A DNA stretch of 14,876 nt from Pseudomonadota bacterium (lineage in GTDB: Bacteria > Pseudomonadota > Gammaproteobacteria > Acidiferrobacterales > UBA6901): NCBI GenBank assembly GCA_021785795.1, contig JAJYEK010000085.1, positions 1-14,876 on the forward strand, in the 5' to 3' direction. Position 1 is the stretch's first letter. Every line of letters begins with the position of its first letter. This document shows, piece after piece, positions 7,030 through 13,889 of this stretch. The translations under genes and the position numbers were made by a program. The notes under the pieces are model-generated. The model ran no database searches and was not told where the DNA came from. It saw nothing but the letters and a program-made list of their open reading frames with translations.

Positions 7030-7779
7030 TCAGGCAACAATGGACCTTCCGCCGTCCACCGCGATGACCTGGCCGGATACATAGCCGGCGTCGCGCACCA
7101 GAAACAGCACCGCACGTGCGATATCAGCCGGTTCGCCGGAGCGTTTCTGCGGTACCCGCGAGAGGATGTGCTGCTTGGTGACGCCATCAAGCCCGTTCTC
7201 TGGCCACAGGATCGTGCCCGGTGCGACCGCGTTGACGCGCACCTCCGGCGCCAGCTCACGCGCGAGCGACTTCGTCAGCATCACCAGGCCGGCTTTGGCG
7301 ATACTGTAGATCGGATAGTTCTTCAGCGGCCGCTCAGCGTGTATGTCGGTGATGTTTACAATGCATCCGCTGGTTCTTTTCAGGTACTGCGCGACAGCCT
7401 GCGACAGGAAGAACGGCGCTCTCAGGTTGGACCCGACCAGATCGTCCCATTGGCGGTCGGTCGCCTCCGCCATGGGAGTTGGATAGAAGCTCGATGCATT
7501 GTTGACCAGCACGTCCAGCCGCCCGAATTGCTGAAGCGTCCGGGACACCAGGCTCTGCCGGTCGGCCGCGTCGAGCAGGTCGCCCGGCACCAGCAGAACC
7601 GACGCAGGGCGGCTGGCGATCAGTTCCTGTTGCAGCGCCTGCGCATCGCTGCCGGACGCGCGATAGTGCACTGCCAGATCCATTCCCTGGGCATGCAGCG
7701 TGCGGCAGATTTCGGCACCGATGCGGCGCGCTCCGCCGGTTATCAGCGCCACTTTGCCGGTCAGAAGTTGAGGTTCCAT
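7030..7779 (-). CDS. Pteridine reductase (PTR1/FolM-like short-chain dehydrogenase)
   Basis: NADPH-dependent short-chain dehydrogenase of the pteridine reductase type, expected to reduce dihydropterins and possibly dihydrofolate. The 249-residue product has the pteridine-reductase form of the cofactor loop, TGGARRIG (14-21), with the arginine typical of TGxxxRxG proteins. It also has NNASSFYPTP (93-102), which is nearly the same stretch as in Leishmania PTR1, and the D145-Y158-K162 set in NITDIHAERPLKNYPIYSIA. An aspartate in place of the usual SDR serine marks the PTR1/FolM class. The ATG at 7779 starts just before the first beta strand (GKVALITGG). It lies tail to tail with folK, so it belongs to the folate/pterin neighbourhood but not to the same transcript. 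Whether it acts on monapterin, biopterin or dihydrofolate cannot be read from the sequence. Confidence 0.88.
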   Translation of the reverse strand: MEPQLLTGKVALITGGARRIGAEICRTLHAQGMDLAVHYRASGSDAQALQQELIASRPASVLLVPGDLLDAADRQSLVSRTLQQFGRLDVLVNNASSFYPTPMAEATDRQWDDLVGSNLRAPFFLSQAVAQYLKRTSGCIVNITDIHAERPLKNYPIYSIAKAGLVMLTKSLARELAPEVRVNAVAPGTILWPENGLDGVTKQHILSRVPQKRSGEPADIARAVLFLVRDAGYVSGQVIAVDGGRSIVA

Positions 7780-7949
7780 GGTATTCTCTGGGGTAGACGA
7801 TAAGCAATTCCATCCGCGCGCCCTTTGCGTGGCTCGGCCTTGCGGACAGCCACCCTGATGAGCATCCCTTGCAACAATAACCCGTACTGCACCCGCCCGC
7901 CAATATGGCGCCGCCACTCCCGCCCGGTCACTTCAGCGCCGGCCACGAG

Positions 7950-9128
7950 ATGATTCCGCCCGCCCCTCTTCTTCCGGCTCCGGACATGGTTGATCTCCAG
8001 CACAGCCAGGCACTGGAACAACGGATCCGCGAGGAAGTCGACGCCAGCGGCGGCAGCATCGATTTCATGCGCTTCATGGAGCTGGCGCTCTATGCTCCGG
8101 GTCTGGGCTACTACAGTTCCTGTGCCCGGAAGCTGGGCGAGGGCGGTGACTTCGTGACTGCACCCGAGATCGGATCGCTATTTGCCCGCAGTCTCGCACG
8201 CCAATGCCAGCAGGTGTTCCGGCAGCTCGGCGGGGGCGACATCTTGGAAGTTGGCGCCGGCAGCGGAGCACTGGCCGCAGATCTTCTGACGACACTGGCC
8301 GGCGCCGGGCACCTGCCTGGCCGATACCTCATCCTCGAACTCAGCGCTGAGCTTCGTTTCCGCCAAGCGGAATACCTGGCCGCAAAGATTCCGCACCTGG
8401 CTCGGTACGTGACCTGGCTGGATCGGCTGCCGGACGAAGGTCTGCGCGGCGTGGTACTGGCCAATGAAGTCCTTGACGCAATGCCGGTGCAGCGGTTTCG
8501 CTCGCACCCGGACGGGATCAGGCTGCTTAACGTCTCTTGGGAGCCGGATGGCTTTGTCTGGCACGAGGTGCCAGCGCCTACAGCCTTCAGCAACCTGCTG
8601 CGGACACGCCTAGACCCGGCAGTTTTGCCTGCGGGCTATACGTCAGAGGTGAATCTGCAGGCGGAGGCCTGGATGCGCAGCATTGCTGGCACCCTTGCGT
8701 CCGGCGTTATCCTGATCATCGACTACGGATTTCCGCGCGACGAGTACTATCACGCCGACCGCGATACCGGGACGCTTATGTGCCATTACCGCCACCGCGT
8801 CCACGAGGACCCGCTCATCCTCGTCGGCCTGCAGGACATTACCGCACACGTGGATTTCACAGCCATCGCGGAAGCCGGATTTGCCGCCGGCTTGTCGGTG
8901 CTTGGGTACACCTCCCAGGCGGCGTTTCTGCTGGCCACCGGAATCGCTGACGCCATGCAGGATGCGACGGCCACGGATCCCAAGGCGCATCTGCGGAATG
9001 CCCAGGAAATCAGGAAGCTCACCCTTCCGCACGAGATGGGTGAGCTGTTCAAGGTCATGGCGCTAGGCCGCGGACTGGCTGAGCCCCTGTCTGGCTTCGC
9101 CCTGCAGGACCGACGGGGGCGCCTCTAG
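7950..9128 (+). CDS. SAM-dependent methyltransferase, MidA/NDUFAF7 family (DUF185)
   Basis: Putative protein methyltransferase. The eukaryotic member NDUFAF7/MidA methylates an arginine of a complex I subunit; the bacterial substrate is unknown. Numbered from 7950, the 392-residue product has the family block FMELALYAPGLGYYSS (about 42-57), GGDFVTAPEIGSLFARS, the SAM-binding loop ILEVGAGSGALAADLL (98-113), NEVLDAMPVQRF (172-183) and the later IIDYGFPRDEYYH and LVGLQDITAHVDF motifs. Other in-frame starts lie at 7905 and 7986. I chose 7950 because it puts the conserved GG-I-F-RFM segment about 35 residues in, as I recall for homologues, and the 15 residues upstream are low-complexity. No start has a good Shine-Dalgarno. 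It is divergent from the pteridine reductase, and its stop overlaps the stop of the thioredoxin-like gene. Confidence 0.9.
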   Translation: MIPPAPLLPAPDMVDLQHSQALEQRIREEVDASGGSIDFMRFMELALYAPGLGYYSSCARKLGEGGDFVTAPEIGSLFARSLARQCQQVFRQLGGGDILEVGAGSGALAADLLTTLAGAGHLPGRYLILELSAELRFRQAEYLAAKIPHLARYVTWLDRLPDEGLRGVVLANEVLDAMPVQRFRSHPDGIRLLNVSWEPDGFVWHEVPAPTAFSNLLRTRLDPAVLPAGYTSEVNLQAEAWMRSIAGTLASGVILIIDYGFPRDEYYHADRDTGTLMCHYRHRVHEDPLILVGLQDITAHVDFTAIAEAGFAAGLSVLGYTSQAAFLLATGIADAMQDATATDPKAHLRNAQEIRKLTLPHEMGELFKVMALGRGLAEPLSGFALQDRRGRL

Positions 9129-9538
9129 TCCCGCCGACCATGGCCGGACCGACCAGGCGTCTCCAGCACACGCCGCAACTGCTCCGGTGATGCAGTCCCT
9201 ATCCAGACTCTCTCGACGGTTCCGTCACGCACAAGCACGGTCGTGGGCGTTCCCATGACTCCAAAGCTTCGCGCCAGTTCGGGCGCTTCGGCCACATCGA
9301 TCTGGAACACGTTGCGATAATGGCGCGCGAGCTGTCCTATCTGGGGGGTCATGGACCGGCACATGCCGCATGACTTGCTGAAGAAATAAACCAGGGCACG
9401 CTCGCCGGGAGGTAGATCATAAGCTGCAAAGCGCGGGGCCGGCCTGCCGAGCATGCGGCGCGCCCGTAAAAAGGGCAGCGCCTGAAAGCCGAGGAACGCG
9501 GCTACAGCCGTAACGAGCAGACAATCCGCGATGCCCAT
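9125..9538 (-). CDS. Membrane-anchored thioredoxin-like protein (CGMC active site)
   Basis: Thiol-disulfide oxidoreductase-like protein of 137 residues with one N-terminal membrane segment (about 4-24, IADCLLVTAVAAFLGFQALPF) and a thioredoxin fold. The redox motif is C57-G-M-C60 in FFSKSCGMCRSMTPQ and the cis-proline is P98 in VMGTPTTVLV. The positive cluster RARR follows the membrane segment and none precedes it, which by the positive-inside rule puts the thioredoxin domain in the cytoplasm. A periplasmic domain would need the opposite pattern. The ATG at 9538 is preferred over an in-frame TTG at 9559; neither has a strong Shine-Dalgarno. It is encoded tail to tail with the methyltransferase, with both stops within CTAG (9125-9128). 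The partner protein is unknown and no obvious redox partner lies next to it. Confidence 0.8.
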   Translation of the reverse strand: MGIADCLLVTAVAAFLGFQALPFLRARRMLGRPAPRFAAYDLPPGERALVYFFSKSCGMCRSMTPQIGQLARHYRNVFQIDVAEAPELARSFGVMGTPTTVLVRDGTVERVWIGTASPEQLRRVLETPGRSGHGRRD

Positions 9539-9675
9539 ATCAGAGCCCGTCCCAGGCAAGGATCTTCGGGTGGTGCGCGAAGGGCCACGTCGATGGCGGA
9601 ATCCTCAACGAAACGATTCCTTCCCGGTGCCCGCCACAAAACCCGCGGTGGCTGCCTGACACCGTTGGGCGCTAG
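9539..9675 (-). other. Spacer between cca and the thioredoxin-like gene, with an inverted repeat
   Basis: No convincing gene is seen. An inverted repeat GGAATC (9598-9603) with GATTCC (9615-9620), separated by 11 bases, lies about 60 bases upstream of the thioredoxin-like start. It could be an operator or a weak hairpin. I see no good -10/-35 pair for the downstream gene here. Confidence 0.25.
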
Positions 9676-10893
9676 TCACCGCAGGGCCCGGTCGATCGCC
9701 GCCAGGCGCTCCTGGCGGATCCACTGTCCGGCTGCCGGACCCATTATTCCGGCCCTAATCGCGTCCGCACCACCAATCGTCCGGGCCGCCTCAAAGGCAC
9801 ACCGCACCCGACTGGCCTGGGGGTAAGGCTCGTCTTCGAAACCGCATCGCCCCCGGGCGTCGGCTTCGCATGCAAGCAGGAATTGGTCAATGCGACCGGG
9901 CCGGCGGAAGGCGTCGATCGCCTCCAGCATCTCGAGCATCATGACAGCCGGAAGCTCCGCAGCGCGGTGGCAGTAGCCGTGATACCGGGCGACCAGCATG
10001 GCCAGGTCCCGATAATCTTTGGGCACGCGCAACCGCAGGCAAAACTCCCGGATGATATCCACGCCTGCCTGCTCGTGGCCGGTATGGTCGGGCCATTGCT
10101 GCCTGGGCGTCCGGCTTTTTCCGACATCGTGCATGAGGGCCGCAAACCGGACCCGGGTGTCCCCGGTCAGGGATGCCGCCTCATCCAGAACCTTCAGCAC
10201 ATGCAGCCCCGCGTCGACTTCGGGGTGGTGCTGCTCCGGCTGCGGAACGCCGAAGAGGGCCGCAATCTCCGGGAACAGCCGGTCCAGCGCACCGCAACCG
10301 CGCAACACCTTGAAGAACACCGAAGGTCGCACCTCAGCCAGGGCTCGCTCCATCTCTACCCATACCCGTTCCGCAACAAGCGCGTCCGCTTCCCCGCTTT
10401 CAACCATTCGTCTCATTAACGCATTGGTCGAGTGTGCGACATGAAAGCCCCATTTGGCATAGCGGGCTGCGAACCGCGCAACGCGCAGTATCCGCACCGG
10501 ATCTTCGGCAAATGCCGCCGATACATGCCGCAAAACCCCGTTTCGCAGATCTTCAGCGCCCCCAAACGGATCGATCAACGTACCATCTTCAGCCTCCGCC
10601 ATGGCGTTGATGGTAAGGTCACGCCGCCTGAGGTCGTCTTCCAACGTGACATCCGGCGCGGCGTGGACGGTGAACCCGCGATACCCGGGGCCGGTCTTAC
10701 GCTCAGTACGTGCCAGTGCATACTGCTCATGAGTATCGGGATGAAGGAACACGGGGAAATCGGCTCCGACCGGACTGAAGCCCCGCGCGACCATTTCTTC
10801 CGGGGTGGCGCCAACCACCACATAGTCGCGATCCACAGCCTTGATGCCGAGGAGGCGATCACGGACGGCGCCCCCTACCAGATACACGCGCAT
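9676..10893 (-). CDS. cca: Multifunctional CCA tRNA nucleotidyltransferase (CCA-adding enzyme, HD domain)
   Basis: Builds and repairs the 3'-CCA end of tRNAs; enzymes of this subgroup also carry an HD phosphohydrolase domain. The 405-residue product starts MRVYLVGGAVRDRLLGIK and has catalytic D21 and D23 in DRDYVVVG. It also has the nucleotide-selecting block LRRRDLTINAMAE (88-100), the neck motif DPVRILRVARFAARY and the HD pair H255/D256 in LMHDVGKSRTP, with later metal ligands in the GHEQAG and ARYHGYCHRA segments. D21, D23, H255 and D256 fall at the E. coli positions, which fixes the start at 10893. No Shine-Dalgarno is visible, and a candidate promoter would put the transcription start next to the ATG. 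It is divergent from the lipoprotein peptidase with only 38 bases between starts. Confidence 0.97.
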   Translation of the reverse strand: MRVYLVGGAVRDRLLGIKAVDRDYVVVGATPEEMVARGFSPVGADFPVFLHPDTHEQYALARTERKTGPGYRGFTVHAAPDVTLEDDLRRRDLTINAMAEAEDGTLIDPFGGAEDLRNGVLRHVSAAFAEDPVRILRVARFAARYAKWGFHVAHSTNALMRRMVESGEADALVAERVWVEMERALAEVRPSVFFKVLRGCGALDRLFPEIAALFGVPQPEQHHPEVDAGLHVLKVLDEAASLTGDTRVRFAALMHDVGKSRTPRQQWPDHTGHEQAGVDIIREFCLRLRVPKDYRDLAMLVARYHGYCHRAAELPAVMMLEMLEAIDAFRRPGRIDQFLLACEADARGRCGFEDEPYPQASRVRCAFEAARTIGGADAIRAGIMGPAAGQWIRQERLAAIDRALR

Positions 10894-10900
10894 GGACTTT

Positions 10901-10929
10901 ATAGTACTTGGGGCGTCAACTTCCGACAA
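10901..10929 (-). promoter_or_regulatory. Weak candidate cca promoter in a 38-base divergent gap
   Basis: On the minus strand TTGTCG (10929-10924, 4 of 6) is followed after 17 bases by TACTAT (10906-10901, 4 of 6). Transcription would begin within a base or two of the cca ATG (10893). On the opposite strand the same AT patch holds TATAGT (10900-10905), a 5-of-6 -10 box for the peptidase gene with no recognisable -35. The match is modest and the proposal tentative. Confidence 0.28.
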
Positions 10930-10931
10930 AC

Positions 10932-12017
10932 ATGATCCGGCGCAGATTCTACGCACTGTTGGGCATCGCGGCGTCGCTGGCGACAGCCGCCTGCTCCACC
11001 TTGTCTTACTATGGCCAGGCCATAAATGGCCAGTACCAGTTGATCGAGAGGCAGCGGCCGATAAGTGCCATCCTGAAAGATCCCGCAACACCCGCGCCGT
11101 TGCGGGACCGGCTTAGGGAAGTTGTGCATATCCGCGACTTCGCAGTCAAAAAGTTGGATCTTCCTGACAACGGCAGCTACCACAACTACGTCGACTTGGG
11201 ACGGCAATTCGTCGTGTGGGATGTGTATGCCGCTCCGCAGCTTTCGCTGCAGCCGCGCAAATGGTGCTTTCCGATCGCAGGATGTGTGGCCTATCGCGGC
11301 TATTTCTCTCGTGTCGCCGCCGAGCAATACGCCCGCCGTCTGCATCGTCGTGGCTACGATGTTTTTGTCGCCGGGGTTACTGCCTATTCGACCCTCGGAT
11401 GGCTTCGCGATCCGGTATTGAGCACCATCCTGCGCGGCGGAAACACCCGTATTGCCGGGCTCATTTTTCACGAGCTTGCACACCAGAAGCTTTATATCCC
11501 GGGTGACACGACTTTCGACGAATCGTTTGCGGTGGCGGTCTCCCGCGCCGGCGTGGAGCGCTGGCTTCTGGCCAGCGGGAACAGCCGGGAGCTTCACCGC
11601 TATCGGGAACAGCGCCGCAGGCAGGCACAGGTCATGGCGCTGCTCCTCAGGTACCGTTCACATCTCGCAGCGCTCTATGCATCTGATGAACCGCGTGCCC
11701 GCAAACTGCTGGACAAGCAGCGCATATTTGCGGGACTGCGCTCGGCCTACGCCAGGCTGGAGGAGAGCTGGGGAGAGAAATACCCGCGCATCGGACAGTA
11801 TTTCAGGAACATCAACAATGCCTATTTAGTACCGATAGGCCTATATGACTGCGACGTCGGCGCATTCGATTCGCTGCTCGCCTCGGTTGGCGGCAAGCTA
11901 CCGGCGTTCTACGCCAAGGCCCGGCAAATCGGGAATCTGCCCCCGGAGCAGCGCCGCTGTGCCCTGGCAGCCCTGAGACCGCCCAAGCATTCAGGTTGCG
12001 GCAGCAACCATGACTGA
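10932..12017 (+). CDS. Putative zinc aminopeptidase lipoprotein (Aminopep family, COG4324)
   Basis: Predicted metallopeptidase of the little-studied Aminopep (PF10023) family. The 361-residue product begins with a lipoprotein-type signal: MIRRRFYALLG, a hydrophobic stretch and a cleavage site before C21 (ATAAC). The -3 residue is threonine rather than the usual leucine, so lipidation is likely but not certain. The mature start STLSYYGQAINGQYQL is typical of the family. The zinc motif is H180-E181-L-A-H184 (IFHELAHQKLY), followed by E197 in TTFDESFAVAVSRAGVERWL as the likely third ligand. It should sit in the periplasm or on the outer membrane facing inwards; the substrate is unknown. The ATG at 10932 is chosen because it places the RRR signal at the very N-terminus. 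It is divergent from cca, and neighbouring genes do not suggest a pathway. Confidence 0.85.
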   Translation: MIRRRFYALLGIAASLATAACSTLSYYGQAINGQYQLIERQRPISAILKDPATPAPLRDRLREVVHIRDFAVKKLDLPDNGSYHNYVDLGRQFVVWDVYAAPQLSLQPRKWCFPIAGCVAYRGYFSRVAAEQYARRLHRRGYDVFVAGVTAYSTLGWLRDPVLSTILRGGNTRIAGLIFHELAHQKLYIPGDTTFDESFAVAVSRAGVERWLLASGNSRELHRYREQRRRQAQVMALLLRYRSHLAALYASDEPRARKLLDKQRIFAGLRSAYARLEESWGEKYPRIGQYFRNINNAYLVPIGLYDCDVGAFDSLLASVGGKLPAFYAKARQIGNLPPEQRRCALAALRPPKHSGCGSNHD

Positions 12018-12266
12018 AGATCATCTTATGCGGCTGCCCACACCGCTAGTCTTTCAAAACCGGGGCCGGAGGCCTGCAACGGAGCAGTTTGATCGGCGCG
12101 CAGCGCGCATGGAAAATAGTTGCCAGGGATGGGGCGGAGCCGGCACGCCAGAACGGGCTGGTCCCGGGCTGTTGAAGCAAACTGTCCGCGGACCAGGCCG
12201 GCCTTCACTGAATCTCACGTGTCTGGCTGACGGCTTGCCGCACCGTCCGGCACGCTGCATCCGATG
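12018..12266. other. Non-coding spacer between the peptidase gene and the RRM gene
   Basis: I see no gene here. The frame starting within the peptidase stop (ATGACTGA at 12010) is proline-, arginine- and glycine-rich and resembles nothing. Two small palindromic elements stand out: GCGCGCAGCGCGC (12096-12108), and a 10-base palindrome GTCCGCGGAC at about 12183-12192. Neither has a T-run after it. The genes on both sides converge here, so transcription from both should end in this spacer. Confidence 0.4.
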
Positions 12267-12285
12267 AAATTTTGCCGGAACCGGC
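12267..12285 (-). terminator. Weak candidate terminator of the RRM gene
   Basis: On the minus strand a short hairpin GCCG-GTTC-CGGC (12285-12274), whose first base is the last base of the TAG stop (12287-12285), is followed by AAAATTT (12273-12267). The stem is only 4-5 pairs and the T-run is short, so this is a low-confidence intrinsic terminator. Confidence 0.3.
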
Positions 12286-12563
12286 TAGCTTCTGGCTCTT
12301 GCGTAGTTGCCAATTACACCCGGGCGTTCGGCCATCGGGCTGACCGCCAGCCTGTCTCCCTTCAGGATCGCCCCATTGAGCCTGGCAATCGCTGCCCGGG
12401 CACGCTCATCGTCCGGCACATAGACGAAGGCATACCCCTTGCTGCTGCGGCCGGCATTCGCCGGCGTCAGGCTGGCGTAAAGGATTTCCCCCAAGCCGCT
12501 GAAAATGTGCTGTAAATCTGCTTGCGCAACTCCTGGCGAGATATTGCTGACATACAGATTCAT
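12285..12563 (-). CDS. Small single-domain RRM RNA-binding protein
   Basis: A 92-residue protein made almost entirely of one RNA recognition motif, the type found in some proteobacteria and cyanobacteria (Rbp-like). The two RNA-contact motifs are visible: RNP2 LYVSNI (residues 3-8) and RNP1 KGYAFVYV (42-49), with aromatic residues at the expected positions. The first and second helices are QADLQHIFSGLG and DERARAAIARLNG, and the last strand ends near LAVSPMAER. A short tail with arginines follows. It should bind single-stranded RNA in the cytoplasm; targets are unknown. The ATG at 12563 is fixed by an excellent AAGGAG six bases upstream, the strongest ribosome-binding site in the window. A candidate promoter about 110 bases upstream implies a long leader. 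It stands alone between convergent and co-directional neighbours. Confidence 0.9.
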   Translation of the reverse strand: MNLYVSNISPGVAQADLQHIFSGLGEILYASLTPANAGRSSKGYAFVYVPDDERARAAIARLNGAILKGDRLAVSPMAERPGVIGNYARARS

Positions 12564-12670
12564 CCTGATCTCCTTGCACTCATGCACCGCGCTGCCGCGG
12601 CCTTCAATACGGTCGCTGTCTTCAGGCCGGCGATGGATCACCGTTTGAGTATCGGTCAGCGCTTGGGGGC

Positions 12671-12699
12671 TGTATAGCAAGGCGAAAACCACTTGTCCG
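12671..12699 (-). promoter_or_regulatory. Candidate extended -10 promoter of the RRM gene
   Basis: On the minus strand CGGACA (12699-12694, 4 of 6 to the -35 consensus) is followed after 17 bases by TATACA (12676-12671, 4 of 6), preceded by the TGn extension (TGCTATACA). Transcription would begin near 12664, giving a leader of about 100 bases. The leader contains GGCCT and AGGCC arms that could form a hairpin before the AAGGAG site. It is supported by sequence match only. Confidence 0.38.
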
Positions 12700-12786
12700 C
12701 CTCAGCAGACCGGCTGTCGACGCAACGCCATCCGCTATGGGCGGAGGACCCCTCGGCATAGCAGGCGCTCCCCGACCGGGACCGCA

Positions 12787-13743
12787 TCATGCCCTGCCCG
12801 GGGACCGGTATCTCGAATAGCGCCGACTCGGGTCCACACCGAGATAGAGCGGCGCTACGTCTTCCAGGGAGGAGGGCGTAATGCCAAAGACCACCGGAAA
12901 ACCGCCCTCGCAGATGCTGTCTCGCCTCAGTGACCGGTAGTTGTCCAACGAGAACGGCTTGCCCGGAACAAACTCCAGAATGGAGGCTTGCAGCCGCGAC
13001 AGGCCATCCCCGAGAGCGATGATCCGCCGCCGCACACCCGCGAGCCCGGCCAGATATTCGACGATCTGGCGCAACGAATAGACGTGCGGGCCACACAGAC
13101 TGTAACTCTGGCCGTAGGTCCGGGGGTCGTCCAGGGCCAGCGCGAATGCGCTGGCCACGTCCTCCACATACACCGGCTGCAGCCGCGCATCCGGACAAGC
13201 CAGCGGAAACGCCAGAGGTGCGGCATGCAGCAGCCGCACGAAGCGGTTGGTAAAGTTGTCGCCCCGGCCGAAGATTACCGACGACCGGAACGCTGTGACA
13301 TGCAGGTCGTCGCCTTCCGAGGCCATGACCAGCGACTCGCCCCGGGCTTTGCTGCGCAGATAATGGCTGGGCGCATCCAGCGACGCTCCGAGCGCGCTCA
13401 TGTGCAGCAGCCGCTGCACTCCGCTGTCGCGACAGGCCTGTACAATCGTTCGCGGCAGATCGACGTGAACCTGTTCGAACCCCCGGCCGCTGCGGCCGCG
13501 TTCGTTCAGAATCCCGACCAGATTTATGACCGCATCGCATCCACGGAATTCACGCCGCAGCAGCGCCGGGTTGCGGATGTCTCCTTCCACCAGATGCGCC
13601 GTCGGTAGCACCAGCAGATTCTTGTGGCGCTCGCGGTGACGAGTGATAACGAAGACTTCGTGACCGGCGGCAGCCAACAGCGCCGCGAGGCGCCGGCCGA
13701 CAAATCCGGTACCGCCGAGAATGCATACTGTGCGTTTCGACAA
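12787..13743 (-). CDS. NAD(P)-binding SDR-family protein, complex I NDUFA9 subunit-like
   Basis: Extended/atypical short-chain dehydrogenase of the group that includes the mitochondrial complex I accessory subunit NDUFA9; the bacterial function is not established. Numbered from the TTG at 13743 (318 residues), the Rossmann loop is GGTGFVG (10-16) in VCILGGTGFVGRRL. A second-strand arginine patch ITRHRERHKNL suggests NADP preference. Also present are VEGDIRNPALL, INLVGILNERG, and a YxxxK pair Y128/K132 in SHYLRSKARGES. Homologues often keep the Rossmann fold while catalysis is unproven. The TTG is preferred over an upstream ATG (13788) because GGAGG lies eight bases before the TTG, the ATG has no ribosome-binding site, and the 15 extra residues are not family-like. 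It is co-directional with slt upstream (146-base gap). Known relatives often neighbour cca, which here is further left. Confidence 0.87.
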   Translation of the reverse strand: MSKRTVCILGGTGFVGRRLAALLAAAGHEVFVITRHRERHKNLLVLPTAHLVEGDIRNPALLRREFRGCDAVINLVGILNERGRSGRGFEQVHVDLPRTIVQACRDSGVQRLLHMSALGASLDAPSHYLRSKARGESLVMASEGDDLHVTAFRSSVIFGRGDNFTNRFVRLLHAAPLAFPLACPDARLQPVYVEDVASAFALALDDPRTYGQSYSLCGPHVYSLRQIVEYLAGLAGVRRRIIALGDGLSRLQASILEFVPGKPFSLDNYRSLRRDSICEGGFPVVFGITPSSLEDVAPLYLGVDPSRRYSRYRSPGRA

Positions 13744-13757
13744 TATTCTGGCCTCCG
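13736..13757 (-). promoter_or_regulatory. Ribosome-binding site that favours a TTG start for the NDUFA9-like gene
   Basis: On the minus strand GGAGG (13756-13752) precedes the TTG codon (13743-13741) by eight bases (CCAGAATA). This is a near-perfect Shine-Dalgarno at workable spacing and decides the start in favour of TTG over the ATG 45 bases upstream. Confidence 0.6.
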
Positions 13758-13889
13758 CTTCTTGCCGGTTGGGTGCACCTGCCGCCATTCGCTACCGGGT
13801 TCGCATTGCGCCGAGGGGGCAGCAAGTGTGGCCGCACTACGGCCATGCAGTCTAGCGGTCGCGGTCGAGCGTGCCGGTCTGGATGGGAC
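13744..13889 (-). other. Spacer between slt and the NDUFA9-like gene, with a small hairpin
   Basis: No gene is seen. A 6-base inverted repeat TGGCCG/CGGCCA (13829-13845, 5-base loop) could fold on either strand. It has no T-run, so it is more likely an mRNA processing or pausing element, or chance, than an intrinsic terminator of slt. I found no good promoter pair for the downstream gene. Confidence 0.25.

Noticed and set aside
12010..12267. A possible 85-codon gene after the peptidase, starting inside its stop codon
   Set aside because: The product is low-complexity, with no ribosome-binding site or recognisable fold. The ATGACTGA overlap could suggest coupling but nothing else supports it.
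12656..13540. A 294-codon minus-strand frame overlapping the NDUFA9-like gene
   Set aside because: It is another frame of the same strand; the NDUFA9-like frame carries the Rossmann motif and YxxxK, while this one has no recognisable motif.
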